Positions 1-9,283 of a stretch of 64,000 nucleotides of DNA are shown piece after piece (the stretch's first letter is position 1; each line of letters begins with the position of its first letter). Source of the DNA: Candidatus Aminicenantota bacterium. GTDB taxonomy: Bacteria; Acidobacteriota; Aminicenantia; Aminicenantales; Saccharicenantaceae. The notes under the pieces are model-generated. The model ran no database searches. It was given only the letters and a program-made list of their open reading frames with translations, and was not told the DNA's origin. The translations under genes and the position numbers were made by a program. Location of the stretch: assembly GCA_014360005.1 (NCBI GenBank), contig JACIYI010000012.1, positions 24,932 to 88,931 on the forward strand, read 5' to 3'.

Positions 1-166
1 GCAGGTAAATGATGGACGAACCCGGCACCCTGGCCCGGGCCACTTTATCGGTCTGAATCTTCAGCCAGGAGAAAAGCAGCAGCGAAACCACCAGCCCCAG
101 CACCAGCAGATTTCTCTGATGCCGCAGCATCCTCTCGCCGTTGCTCCTCGCCTCGGTTGCTTTCAT
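1..166 (-). CDS. Membrane protein, N-terminal fragment (runs off window)
   Basis: Reading leftward from an ATG at 166, 55 codons are open to the window edge. The product starts with a short basic cytoplasmic stretch (MKATEARSNGERMLRHQ) followed by one hydrophobic helix at about residues 19-34 and then a charged, probably periplasmic, segment. An AAGAAATGAAGAG stretch just upstream offers a weak ribosome site. It lies on the same strand as the ABC exporter pair, 460 bases downstream, so it may be functionally linked, but the spacing argues against tight co-translation. The function cannot be told from this fragment. Confidence 0.65.
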   Translation of the reverse strand, partial: MKATEARSNGERMLRHQRNLLVLGLVVSLLLFSWLKIQTDKVARARVPGSSIIYL

Positions 167-626
167 CTCTTCATTTCTTCTTTTTAAATTTCCATTACTT
201 TATTAATTCTTTCCCGGCCAGAGTTAAATTTCTGGCTCTTATCATTTCTATCCATGACTTCTTTTGCTGGCAACATTTTTCTGTTGATTTCACTCATAAT
301 TCTTTGCTTCTTGTCTTTCTCCGAAGCGCTGCTCTCGATATTTCCTGCACCCGCCTGAGCTCTTGGCCTTAACTTCCAATCCTTCATCTTGAGCCTTTTG
401 CTCCAGCCCGCCAGTGGCCAGCCTTTTTATTTCCGTTCATCCCGTTATCCCGCCTGAATTTAGCTATCTTGGTTCATTGATTTAATCAAAAAGCTAACTT
501 CCTTCTCTCTTTTTTCTCTTGCTTTTACTCCCGTTTCACGTCTCTTTTTCCTTCCCGTCCTCTCATTCCCTCCTGCCTCGCCCCAATTTATGGCTCTAAC
601 TCTCCCATCTCTTCTCGGTCGCGCCC
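167..626. other. Spacer without a convincing gene
   Basis: This 460-base gap separates the ABC permease from the next gene on the same strand. It is pyrimidine-rich on the + strand. Short open frames exist on both strands (157-372 +, 184-387 -), but they lack ribosome sites and resemble no protein. No terminator hairpin or repeat was recognised. Confidence 0.6.
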
Positions 627-1391
627 TCAGACAAAATCGCGCCGCCGGAAGACCAGCATGGCCAGCAGCAGCAGGAAAGCCGTGTAGACCACACCGTAAA
701 TAAAGCTCCAGCCGAGCAACGCAGCCGGCAGCGGCAGATTATGCACCACCTCGGTCTTGAAGTTAAAATTCTCCAGGTCCGGGAGCACGGTGTACAGCAG
801 CCTCAAGGCCGTCCGCCCCGCCCCGCCCCTGACCTTCTTAATCAGCATCTCCAGGCTCCAGGACAGGTGCCCGATGAGGTAAAAGGCCAGCGAGTAGAGC
901 GAAGCCAGGATGGGGGTGGTGAAGGTCGAAAACAGCAGGGCCACGGCCGTCATCAGACACAGCTCAAAAAATATGTACAGAATGGCCAGCAGAATTTTCC
1001 ACTCCACGGTAAAGGTATGAAGGAACAGAATCAGCATGAAAACCACGGTCATCAGCAAGGTCATGATGAAAATGGTCAGCACCAGCCCCAGGAATTTTCC
1101 CAGCAGAAACTCGGCCCGGTGGATGGGTTTGGCCAGCAAGGTGAAGATGGTTTTCTTGTCTATTTCCTTGTAAACCAGCCCGGTGCCCATCAAAATGGCC
1201 ATCAGCATGCCGAAGAGCGAAATGGAGGCCAGCCCCACATCCTTAATAATCTTCACCCGGTCGCCCACCGTCAGCAGAGCCAGGAAGCGGGAGAACAGCA
1301 GGCAGATGGCCACGAAGAAAAAAAGCAGGTACAGAACCCGGTCCCTCTTGGCTTCCTTGAAAGTATTCAGGGCGATGGTGGTTATTTTCAT
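627..1391 (-). CDS. ABC-2 type transporter permease
   Basis: The 254-residue product is a polytopic membrane protein with about six hydrophobic segments, the first at residues 20-45. It looks like the ABC-2 permease family, including a typical cytoplasmic loop with KEIDKKTIFTLLAKPIHR after the second helix, as in NosY and gliding-type permeases. It would form the membrane channel of an exporter driven by the ATPase encoded just upstream. Its ATG overlaps the end of the ATPase gene by four bases (1388-1391), the usual sign of translational coupling. The substrate is unknown. Confidence 0.88.
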   Translation of the reverse strand: MKITTIALNTFKEAKRDRVLYLLFFFVAICLLFSRFLALLTVGDRVKIIKDVGLASISLFGMLMAILMGTGLVYKEIDKKTIFTLLAKPIHRAEFLLGKFLGLVLTIFIMTLLMTVVFMLILFLHTFTVEWKILLAILYIFFELCLMTAVALLFSTFTTPILASLYSLAFYLIGHLSWSLEMLIKKVRGGAGRTALRLLYTVLPDLENFNFKTEVVHNLPLPAALLGWSFIYGVVYTAFLLLLAMLVFRRRDFV

Positions 1392-2305
1392 TGGCTCTTC
1401 ACCATGTTGACGAAGATATCTTCCAGGGTCTCGGTCCTGGGAATCAGGGAGATGATTTTTCCCTTTTTCTGCTGCACCAGGTTTATCACCTGGTCAATTT
1501 TCTCTTCTTCGTAAACCTTGAGCAGCACCCGGTCGCCGCTGCTGGAAACGCTTTCGCCCAGGTGGTCAAACTCAGCCGCCGGCACCCCGCCGATGATGAT
1601 TTCGGTGTAGAGAACTTTTTCCGAGATCAAATCGCCGAGGTAACCCTGGTTGATAATCTCTCCGGCCAGAATGATGGCCACCCGGTCGCAGATCATCTCG
1701 ATATCCTGCAGGATGTGAGAACTCAGGAAAACCGTCTTGCCTTCTCTCTTCAGGTTGACGATGATGTCCCGGAATTCTTTGCGGCCGATGGGGTCCAGAC
1801 CGCCCATCGGTTCATCCAGGATTACCAGAGCCGGGTCGTTGAGCAGGGCCTGGGCCAGGCCGATTCTCTGCAGCATGCCCCGCGAGTATTTCCGGAGTTG
1901 AAGCTCGGCTGCCCGCTCCATGCCCACCAGCTTCAGGAAATAGCCGATCTTCTCCTCCCGGGCCTGGCCGTGAAGTCCCAGCAGGTCGGCATAAAATCCC
2001 AGGAATTCCCGTCCCGTCAGGTAATCGTAGAAGTAGGGATTTTCGGGCAGGAAGCCGACCCGCTGCCGGGCCCGTGGCCGGAGCGAGTCCTCTCCGAAAA
2101 TGGTAATCCGGCCGGCGTCGGGAAAAATCAGGTTGAGGATGCACTTAATGGTGGTGGTTTTCCCGGCTCCGTTCGGCCCGAGGTAGCCGAAGATCTCTCC
2201 CTCGTTGACATGGAAAGAAACACCCTTCAGAACCGGTTTTTTCCGGGGAATAAAACCGACCTTGTAAGCCTTGTGCACATTTTCCAGTTCCAGTACTTTG
2301 CCCAT
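1388..2305 (-). CDS. ABC transporter ATP-binding protein
   Basis: A 305-residue ABC ATPase of the drug/gliding/Nos exporter type. Walker A is GPNGAGKTTT near residue 44, the signature is YSRGMLQRIGLAQALL, Walker B is LVILDEP, and an H-loop sits in FLSSHIL. After the about 220-residue nucleotide-binding domain comes a C-terminal regulatory extension of roughly 80 residues, common in this class. It energises the permease encoded immediately downstream. There is no clear ribosome site. A TTGACA/TATAGG promoter ends only ten bases before the ATG, so the mRNA may be nearly leaderless. Confidence 0.93.
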   Translation of the reverse strand: MGKVLELENVHKAYKVGFIPRKKPVLKGVSFHVNEGEIFGYLGPNGAGKTTTIKCILNLIFPDAGRITIFGEDSLRPRARQRVGFLPENPYFYDYLTGREFLGFYADLLGLHGQAREEKIGYFLKLVGMERAAELQLRKYSRGMLQRIGLAQALLNDPALVILDEPMGGLDPIGRKEFRDIIVNLKREGKTVFLSSHILQDIEMICDRVAIILAGEIINQGYLGDLISEKVLYTEIIIGGVPAAEFDHLGESVSSSGDRVLLKVYEEEKIDQVINLVQQKKGKIISLIPRTETLEDIFVNMVKSQ

Positions 2306-2315
2306 CTTGTATTAT

Positions 2316-2344
2316 CCTATATAAAAATAAAGCCTTGCTGTCAA
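2316..2344 (-). promoter_or_regulatory. Sigma70-type promoter of the ABC exporter
   Basis: On the minus strand a perfect -35 TTGACA (2344-2339) is followed by a 17-base spacer and a -10 TATAGG (2321-2316). The ATG of the ATPase begins ten bases after the -10 box, so transcription would start within a few bases of the start codon. Confidence 0.6.
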
Positions 2345-2987
2345 CGGGCCAGCTCCTTCGGGCGAAGACCTGGTATCCAGATTGGCGTTAAGTTCTGGAA
2401 GAAGGGCGGGGGTGCGGGCTCCGAGCCATGGTCCCCAGGGGGTAACAGCCATTGTCTGGTTATCGCTGGAAGAAGAAATCCTTTATCCGCTTAAAGTTTA
2501 TTGAAGCTTTTAACGACAAAAAGGAAGCCTGCTAACAAAAAAATTTTGCGGTTGAAGCCAGAAAGACAGGCCACTTAACATTTCCTTTTTGAGGTGACCC
2601 AACCTGAGAAAGAAGGGCTTTGCTGGCGATAGGGAAAATAGATTATCAGGCCTTACTGGAAAAATGCTAACAAGATTTTACCGAAGGATGATGGGCTAAC
2701 CGGATTTATGGTCTTTATTTAGAGCCAAGTATCCTCAGTTCTCGTAGATGAGAACTCTGGCCGATTGACAGCTACTAATATTCTGTCCCCGGTAAGAGAC
2801 ATTAGTTAAGCTCTTGAGTTCTTTGAGTGATATGGGACATCAAGCCCCTGCCCATGGAGAGAATTTTCAGCTTTCCTATTACGACCAGCCAGCTTAGGCC
2901 AGGTAAATCCGAAATCAACCAAGAGCGGTTGAGGGCCAAAGAAACTCGCGCAATAGTGTCAGTAATATCCTGAAACTATACATATTC
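2345..2987. other. Intergenic region between divergent promoters
   Basis: About 640 bases lie between the promoters of the divergent ABC and kinase-lyase genes. I see no credible gene. A 7-base hairpin (AGTTCTC at 2737-2743 with GAGAACT at 2750-2756) lacks a T-tract. No repeat family was recognised. Confidence 0.5.
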
Positions 2988-3016
2988 TTGAAGATTCTGG
3001 GACCGAGACATATAAT
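2988..3016 (+). promoter_or_regulatory. Promoter of the kinase-lyase gene
   Basis: A TTGAAG box at 2988-2993, a 17-base spacer and a perfect TATAAT at 3011-3016 form a good sigma70-type promoter. The predicted start near 3023 leaves a leader of about 25 bases carrying the GGAGA ribosome site of the gene at 3048. Confidence 0.6.
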
Positions 3017-3047
3017 TTGAGCCGGACCACCAAGAACGGAGAACATC

Positions 3048-5402
3048 ATGTCCAGCCTGGAATACCGGAAACCGGCCCTACCGCTAAAAGAAGTCAATCT
3101 GTTGCTATTCGAATTCTTCGGATTAAAGCCACAAAAAATCACCCCCCTGAACGGCGACCGTTACCAGAACTTTCTGCTGCAGCTCGGAAAGAAGCAGAAA
3201 CTGGTGCTCAAGGTAGCTTCTGATTTTGACCGCGAGGACAGCCTGGATTTTGAAAACCAGGCCCTGCTTCTTCTCAACCGGAAACTGACCGAGTATCGTT
3301 TCCCCCGTCCTGTCCCCGGTAGGAACGACCAGCTGATAATTCCTTTTTTGGCCAATGATAAAAAACTCTACCGGGCCCGGATTTTTGAATATGTGGAAGG
3401 CAGACCGCTGGCCGCGCTCAAGAAAATAAGCCCCACCTTCTGGGAGGAAATAGGGACTTTATTAGCCAGAGTAGACCTGCTACTTAAAGGTTTTTATCAT
3501 CCCGGACACAGACGACTGTTGCCCTGGGATGTCAAAAACATCCTCCTGACCGCAGACAGGCTCAACTATATATCCGACCCGTCCGGGCGGCGTAAGCTCG
3601 ATTACTGCCTGCTGCAATATGAAACCCTGGTCCGGCCAGAAGACCACAGGCTTAGAAAGCAGGTCATCTACAACGACGCTAACGAGCACAATTTCCTGCT
3701 CGCCCCCTGCCGGAAATCCGGCTTCCGCCTGGCCGGATTGATTGACTTTGGCGACATGACCGAATCCTTCCTGGCAGCCGAGCTGGCCCTGGCTCTGACC
3801 TACGCCCTGATGCTGACTACTGATAGCGTCGATAAAGAAAAAGTCGCCTCGAAAATACTCGGTGCTTATCACTCGGTAAATCCCCTGAAAAAAGAGGAAC
3901 TCGACCTCATCTTTTATCTTATCCTGGCCCGCCTGGTCATCAGCCTGACCATGTCGGCCTGGAGAAGACAGGTCGAGCCCCAAAACACCTACATGAGGGT
4001 GTCGGAAGAACCGGGCTGGAGACTTCTTGATTATCTTCTCTCTGAAAACCCGGAAAAGTGGCGGCGCCTTTTCTACCAGAGCTGCGGTTTGAAGACGGCC
4101 AGCCCCGCCCGGAAGAAAGACCGGCTCCTATCTTTTAGAAAAACCCACGTCTCTAAAGCCCTGAGCCTGTCTTACCGGAAACCGCTTCATCTCATAAAGG
4201 GAGCCGGACAGTTTCTTTTTGACTCCGAAGGCCGGGCTTATCTGGACTGCGTCAACAATGTCTGCCATCTCGGACACTGTCATCCCCGGGTGGCCAGGGC
4301 CGTCGCCAGGCAAATGACAGTGCTCAACACCAATACCCGGTACCTCTACGAGCAGATGTCCGCTTATGTTGAGAAGCTTCTGGCCCGCTTTCCCCGGAAA
4401 TTCACTCATTGTTTTCTGGTCAATTCCGGGAGCGAAGCCAACGACCTGGCCCTGCGCCTGGCCAGAAACTTTACCGGCGGTTCCGAGCTCCTGGTCATTG
4501 ACGGGGCTTACCATGGCAACCTGACCTCGCTAGTCGAAATCAGTCCCTACAAGTTTGACGGACCGGGCAGCAAGGGAGCCCCGCCTTTTGTTCACAAGCT
4601 GCCAACTCCCGACCCCTACCGCGGCCTTTACCGGGGCCGCAGCGAAAACACGGCAGAGAAGTATGCGGCCGAAGTGAAAAAGCTGGTCAAGCGCCTTCAA
4701 GCAGAAAATAAAAAGCTGGTGGGAATGATCGCCGAATCAATAATGAGTTGTGCCGGGCAGGTCTTTTTCCCGTCCCGCTTCCTGAAAAAAGCCTTTGAAA
4801 TTGTAAGATCAGCCGGCGGAATAACAATTGCCGATGAAGTCCAGGTCGGGTTTGGCCGGCCCGGCTATTTTTTCTGGGGATTTGAATCGCAGGAGGCTTC
4901 CCCCGACATCGTCACCCTTGGCAAGCCGATCGGTAACGGCCATCCGATTGGAGCTGTGGTCACCACCGCCGAAATCGCCGGCCGCTTTGTGACCGGCATG
5001 GAATATTTCAACACTTTCGGCGGCAACCCGGTGAGCTGCGCCGCCGGCCTGGCTGTCCTGGAAGCTATTGAAGAAGAGAATCTCCAGGAAAATGCCCGCC
5101 GCCTGGGTGATTATTTTCTCCGGGAACTGAAAAAACTTAAGACCGGACACCGCCTGGTGGGTGAGGTCCGCGGTCTCGGTCTGTTCCTGGGTGTGGAGCT
5201 GGTCAGAGACAGGAAAACCCTGGAACCGGCTACCAGGGAAGCAAGGGGCATAATAGAAAAGATGAAAAACCGCGGAATTTTGCTCAGCACTGACGGGCCC
5301 TTCCGCAACGTCATAAAAATAAAGCCGCCCCTGGTTTTTACCAGGATGGACGTCGACCGGGTGGTGGCAAACCTGGACCTGGTGCTGGGGACTTATGATT
5401 GA
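3048..5402 (+). CDS. Fused APH-type kinase and class III PLP phospho-lyase
   Basis: A 784-residue, two-domain enzyme. Residues about 15-340 form an aminoglycoside-phosphotransferase-fold kinase: the catalytic loop is YNDANEHN with Asp210 (Tyr where His is usual) and the metal-binding IDFGD has Asp233. Residues about 365-784 are a class III aminotransferase fold with PLP-binding Asp596 ([13 protein letters not shown]) and Schiff-base Lys626 in [11 protein letters not shown]. That last motif is typical of ethanolamine-phosphate and 5-phosphohydroxylysine phospho-lyases rather than true transaminases. The natural reading is phosphorylation of an amino alcohol (ethanolamine or hydroxylysine), then elimination of phosphate and ammonia. 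Known bacterial relatives often carry a peptidase M23-like domain between the two parts; none fits here. The ATG has GGAGA six bases upstream. The exact substrate is inferred. Confidence 0.82.
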   Translation: MSSLEYRKPALPLKEVNLLLFEFFGLKPQKITPLNGDRYQNFLLQLGKKQKLVLKVASDFDREDSLDFENQALLLLNRKLTEYRFPRPVPGRNDQLIIPFLANDKKLYRARIFEYVEGRPLAALKKISPTFWEEIGTLLARVDLLLKGFYHPGHRRLLPWDVKNILLTADRLNYISDPSGRRKLDYCLLQYETLVRPEDHRLRKQVIYNDANEHNFLLAPCRKSGFRLAGLIDFGDMTESFLAAELALALTYALMLTTDSVDKEKVASKILGAYHSVNPLKKEELDLIFYLILARLVISLTMSAWRRQVEPQNTYMRVSEEPGWRLLDYLLSENPEKWRRLFYQSCGLKTASPARKKDRLLSFRKTHVSKALSLSYRKPLHLIKGAGQFLFDSEGRAYLDCVNNVCHLGHCHPRVARAVARQMTVLNTNTRYLYEQMSAYVEKLLARFPRKFTHCFLVNSGSEANDLALRLARNFTGGSELLVIDGAYHGNLTSLVEISPYKFDGPGSKGAPPFVHKLPTPDPYRGLYRGRSENTAEKYAAEVKKLVKRLQAENKKLVGMIAESIMSCAGQVFFPSRFLKKAFEIVRSAGGITIADEVQVGFGRPGYFFWGFESQEASPDIVTLGKPIGNGHPIGAVVTTAEIAGRFVTGMEYFNTFGGNPVSCAAGLAVLEAIEEENLQENARRLGDYFLRELKKLKTGHRLVGEVRGLGLFLGVELVRDRKTLEPATREARGIIEKMKNRGILLSTDGPFRNVIKIKPPLVFTRMDVDRVVANLDLVLGTYD

Positions 5403-5854
5403 CCCGGGCCCGAATTCATAAATCTCCGAACCAGCAGGCCAGAATCAGCACTGCTATTAGATTTGTCCCTCAATAATGATTTTTTGATAATGCCCGGGCG
5501 CGACCCGTTCATTCCAGCCTGTCATCCGGGGCTGGGCAGGTGCGGCTTATCCAGTCCTGCGACCCAGACGCCCTCAGAGCCAAAAAACTGGTCCAAAGAC
5601 CGAAGATGAATTTTCAGGAAATCCCTGGGTTTTTTAAACTCTTTTATTCATTACTAAACTAAAAAATAACAGCCAAAATCTGGAAGGCAGACTCGGCCTG
5701 GAAATCCCAGTCCTCAATTTACCCGTGCCGGTCCGGCCCTGTATGGCCCCGCGCTAGGCCCGTCTTCTCCTGTTAATCCAGATACCGGGGTTTACCTGAA
5801 ATAAGGCGAAATCCGAAAGCTGAACAGTGGCCTCTTCCAGACTGCTGCCCACGC
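5403..5854. other. Spacer between convergent genes
   Basis: A 452-base gap between the 3' ends of the kinase-lyase and S9 peptidase genes. No gene, clear terminator hairpin or repeat was seen. Confidence 0.5.
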
Positions 5855-8263
5855 TTATTTTTTCAGGTGCGTTTCAAACAGCTTGAAGATGCGGCGGTAT
5901 TCGTCTGTCCAGGATGAAGTATGGCGGAAGGTGTGGTTTTCAGCCGGGTAGATGGCCACCTCCCAGTTTTCCTTGCCCAGTTCAATCAGCCGCTGGACCA
6001 GTCTCACCGTGTCCTGGAAGTGCACGTTGGTATCCACCATACCGTGGCAGATGAGCAGAGCGCCCTTCAGCCCCTCGGCGAAATAGATGGGTGAGCTTTG
6101 CTTGTAAGCTTCCGGGTCTTTCTGAGGCAGGTTCAGGATGTCCACGGTGTAATTCGGGTGGTAATGGGCCCAATCTGTGACCGGACGCAGGGCCGCCCCG
6201 GCCTGGAAGCTGTCGGTGGTAAACATGGCCATCAGCGTCAGGAAACCGCCGTAGCTTCCACCATAACAGCCGATGGCTTTGGGGTTGACCTGGAATTTTT
6301 CTACCAGGAATTTTGCTCCATCAACCACGTCATCCAGGTCCTTTCCGCCCATGTGGCGGTAGATGCCGGTGCGGAAGTCACGGCCGTAGCCGCTGCTGCC
6401 GCGGTAATCTACATCCAGGACAAAGTAGCCGCTATCGCGCAGCAGGTTGTGAAACATGAACTCCCGTTCATATGTGCTCCAGCCCTTATCGGCATTCTGC
6501 AGGTATCCAGCTCCATGGATGAAGATGACTGCCGGGCGATTGGGATGGGGCTGGTCGGGCTTGAACAGACGGGCATAAATTTCTACTCCGTCGCGGGCCT
6601 TAAAGGTGATGATTTCCGGGTCATACCAGGGATAAGCCCGGAATTCTTCGGTCGTTGATTGCGTTATCTGCTTTGGCTTTCCGGCTGGTCTCAGAGCCTG
6701 AAGATAAAGCTCCGGCGGAACCGTGCTGTAGGAATGAATGATGGCCACGGCGCTTTCATCAGGCGAGAGGTAAAATTCGTTCATACCGGTCAGGCTGGTA
6801 AGCCGGGTCTTCCGGCCTGTTTTTAAGTCCAGAGAATAGAAATGCCTTTCACCGGGATGGACTTCGCTGCTTACCAGGTAAACTTTCCGGCCGTCGCGGG
6901 AAAGCTCAGCCTGGGTTACCTCATACTGGCCTTCAGTCAGCATCTTCTTTTCTCTGCTGTCAACCGCTAGCCGGTTGAGATGGGCATAGCCGTTCTGTTC
7001 GGAAATGTAAGATACGTGCCGGCTGTCTGGCCACCAGAAAATGCTGGTCAGACCGAGTGACCCCACCCAGGCTTCGTCATGGACATTTTCCACGACGGTG
7101 GTTTTGCCAGTGGCCACCTCAAGCAGGAATAACCAGGCGTCCTTGCGGTCTTCGCTCTGGGCAGCCAGCAGGCATTTCTTTCCGTCGGGCGACCACATCC
7201 ATTGCCGCGGGTTGACCTGGCGTTCACCCTGGCCGTAGTCCACCCAGCGCACCTCGCCGTTTTCAGTGTTCATGATTCCCAGTCTGGTCAGCTGCGGGTT
7301 TTCGGCGGCTTTGGTGTGGGAGTTGATGGTCTCAGTGTAGCCGCTCCTGGTAACGTAACTGGGAACGATAGTGTTTCTGACGCTGGCCACCGTTTCCATG
7401 ATTATAAACAGGACATATTTTTCATCCGGGCTCGGTTCAGCTGTAACCAGCCGCTGGTTTTCTGTGAGCAGGAAGGGTTTTCTGCGACCGGTACGCTGGC
7501 TCAGGGGAGGCAGCAGGTCGGCTCCGCCGCGGCCGAAACCCTCAAAGCCCATCCGGAAGATATCCTTGAACAGGGCCCGTTGCTGTTCTTCGTACCATTT
7601 CTGAATGTCGTTGGGTTTTGGCGGCTCGGGCTGCTTTTCCCGGGTGAAAGAAGTTAGCTGCCGCAGGCTGCGGTCGACAAGGCTCATGACAAAAATATTG
7701 TCACCGCTCTGGAAGTAGATTTTTTTCTGGTCGAAGGTAAAGCCCAGGCTGGATTCGGCCTGGTCGGTGGCCATTAACTGCTCGATTTTCCTGGTGGCCA
7801 GGTAGTAGAGAAAGATATCTCCGTTCTGGTTGACCAGGAGTCTCTGGCGGTTCTTATCCCACTGCCAGGAACTGCCGAAGCGGCCAAAACCAAAAAAGCC
7901 GCGAAAGCGACCGGCTCCGCCCAGCGGCGGGTTTTCCAGGACCTTGTCCCGGGTGATTTTTACCGGCACCGGATTGACCAGGCTGACGGAATAAATTTCG
8001 GTAGTTTTTTCACCGGGCTTTTTCCAGCGAAAATACAGAGTTTTCCCGTCAACCGCCCAGACCGGGCTGGAGGGTGGAGTCCCGATAAAGTCCTGGCCGG
8101 CCATGATTTTCTCAATGGCCAGTCGCGGGCGGTCCTGGTCGGAGACGGGATAAGGCCCGGCGGCCAGAACCGGGGAAGATAAGAATAATATCAACAGCAA
8201 CAGGGTTGGCCAGATTTTAAGGCCGACTTTAAATCTGAGCCGGTGTATAGCTTTGGGGCGCAT
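5855..8263 (-). CDS. Exported S9 family (DPP IV-like) prolyl oligopeptidase
   Basis: An 802-residue secreted serine peptidase. A signal peptide (hydrophobic core about residues 17-34, cut after AAG or nearby) precedes a TolB/DPP-IV-type beta-propeller (about 45-540) and a C-terminal alpha/beta-hydrolase domain. The catalytic residues are visible: Ser670 in GGSYGG, Asp744 in MVDTNVHF and His777 in ENHTF. Length and domain order match the family. It probably trims dipeptides or short oligopeptides in the periplasm. It is a single gene with a strong ribosome site (GAGGAGG, four bases before the ATG) and no same-strand partner close by. The peptide specificity is not visible. Confidence 0.92.
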   Translation of the reverse strand: MRPKAIHRLRFKVGLKIWPTLLLLILFLSSPVLAAGPYPVSDQDRPRLAIEKIMAGQDFIGTPPSSPVWAVDGKTLYFRWKKPGEKTTEIYSVSLVNPVPVKITRDKVLENPPLGGAGRFRGFFGFGRFGSSWQWDKNRQRLLVNQNGDIFLYYLATRKIEQLMATDQAESSLGFTFDQKKIYFQSGDNIFVMSLVDRSLRQLTSFTREKQPEPPKPNDIQKWYEEQQRALFKDIFRMGFEGFGRGGADLLPPLSQRTGRRKPFLLTENQRLVTAEPSPDEKYVLFIIMETVASVRNTIVPSYVTRSGYTETINSHTKAAENPQLTRLGIMNTENGEVRWVDYGQGERQVNPRQWMWSPDGKKCLLAAQSEDRKDAWLFLLEVATGKTTVVENVHDEAWVGSLGLTSIFWWPDSRHVSYISEQNGYAHLNRLAVDSREKKMLTEGQYEVTQAELSRDGRKVYLVSSEVHPGERHFYSLDLKTGRKTRLTSLTGMNEFYLSPDESAVAIIHSYSTVPPELYLQALRPAGKPKQITQSTTEEFRAYPWYDPEIITFKARDGVEIYARLFKPDQPHPNRPAVIFIHGAGYLQNADKGWSTYEREFMFHNLLRDSGYFVLDVDYRGSSGYGRDFRTGIYRHMGGKDLDDVVDGAKFLVEKFQVNPKAIGCYGGSYGGFLTLMAMFTTDSFQAGAALRPVTDWAHYHPNYTVDILNLPQKDPEAYKQSSPIYFAEGLKGALLICHGMVDTNVHFQDTVRLVQRLIELGKENWEVAIYPAENHTFRHTSSWTDEYRRIFKLFETHLKK

Positions 8264-9283
8264 GACTTCCTCCTCTTGTTAATTTACAATTTAGATTTAT
8301 GAATCATGATTATTCTTCCAGTTTTTCGGTCATGATTTTATTTATTATCATTTTCTCGTTTACTCAAACACAATAATCTGGTTAAAACCGGCGCAGTCAT
8401 TTCAATAATATAATCCATCCGACCGGCGCTTATAAAGGAATTTTTCGCCAGGCTGGACAAGCGGGCCCTAACGCCCTGGTTAAAAGCCTGGTCATTTATC
8501 GGAAAAAGTTATTCTTCTGTAACCGGGTTCTTTCTCCTCAACTCTTGCCTTTAAATTTTATGACCTCCGGAGTTGGAAGCAGGGCCCGGCGGGTCACCCC
8601 TCCATCTTCCAGATAGTTGGTTAATTTATTTATTTTCTTTATGTTAGAAGCCAGGGGGGTGAGGCGCGCGGGGTCGGTAGGGGATTGGAATTTCACCCTG
8701 ATAAACATCCCCTTAGGTGATTGTCAGCTTTTGCCGGTCATGAGATATTGGTCGCGCCTCAGGTTGAGGCGAGGCCAAGGTTGCTGAGGAAAGGGAGGGG
8801 GAGGAAGATCCTTCTCCTCTTTCCTCCTTTTTCCTCATCCAGCCCCTTGACCTCTTTTTTTTATGCTTTTTTTCCCGTTTTTCATACCTGCCCTTTCCTA
8901 AGTTCTTTCTTCTGCCATTTTTGCGGCCCGTTTTTCATACCCTGCCAGCACTTCCCTTCCTTATTTATTAAATAAATAATTGGGAAATGCGACTCTGAAG
9001 CCCAGAGGCTGCCAGGAATACAGGCTAATTATGGACTTCAACTCCAGAGCTTTAATCCGGGCCGTGCCTTTGGCCTGTAAAAATTAAGAATGTTTTAGGC
9101 TGCAAGACTCCGGACCGGATATGGCTTTGACCTGAAGAAAGGGCTTTAACTCCGGTTACGGACGCAACTTAATTTTTTCCAGTTCTGGAAAAATCTTTGC
9201 CCTTCTGCTAATAATAAAGTGGTTGTTGGGAGCTTCAATCGTAAAGCCAGAGTGGAGACTGTCATAGTTTTGAGGTCAGCAAA
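8264..9283. other. Kilobase spacer with small repeats, no gene seen
   Basis: About 1020 bases between divergent genes. The part from 8820 to 8970 is very pyrimidine-rich. There is an imperfect 13-base inverted repeat at 8749-8777 (core CGCCTCA/TGAGGCG, loop GGT). A 19-20 base direct repeat, CCCGTTTTTCATACCTGCC, occurs at 8874-8892 and, with one extra C, at 8927-8946. The open frame 8721-8975 looks like low-complexity noise. No tRNA or known structured RNA was recognised. Confidence 0.5.

Noticed and set aside
741..1514. Long open frame on the + strand
   Set aside because: It is the complement of the ABC permease and ATPase genes, is rich in Gln/His/Gly as complement frames are, and has no ribosome site. 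The same applies to 1391-2494 (+), 16219-17019 (-), 11507-12418 (-) and 38692-39693 (+).
2737..2756. 7-base hairpin AGTTCTC/GAGAACT considered as a terminator
   Set aside because: No T-run follows on either strand and no gene ends nearby.
8721..8975. 84-codon open frame in a large gap
   Set aside because: Phe/Ser/Pro-rich low-complexity product of a pyrimidine tract with no ribosome site or family resemblance.
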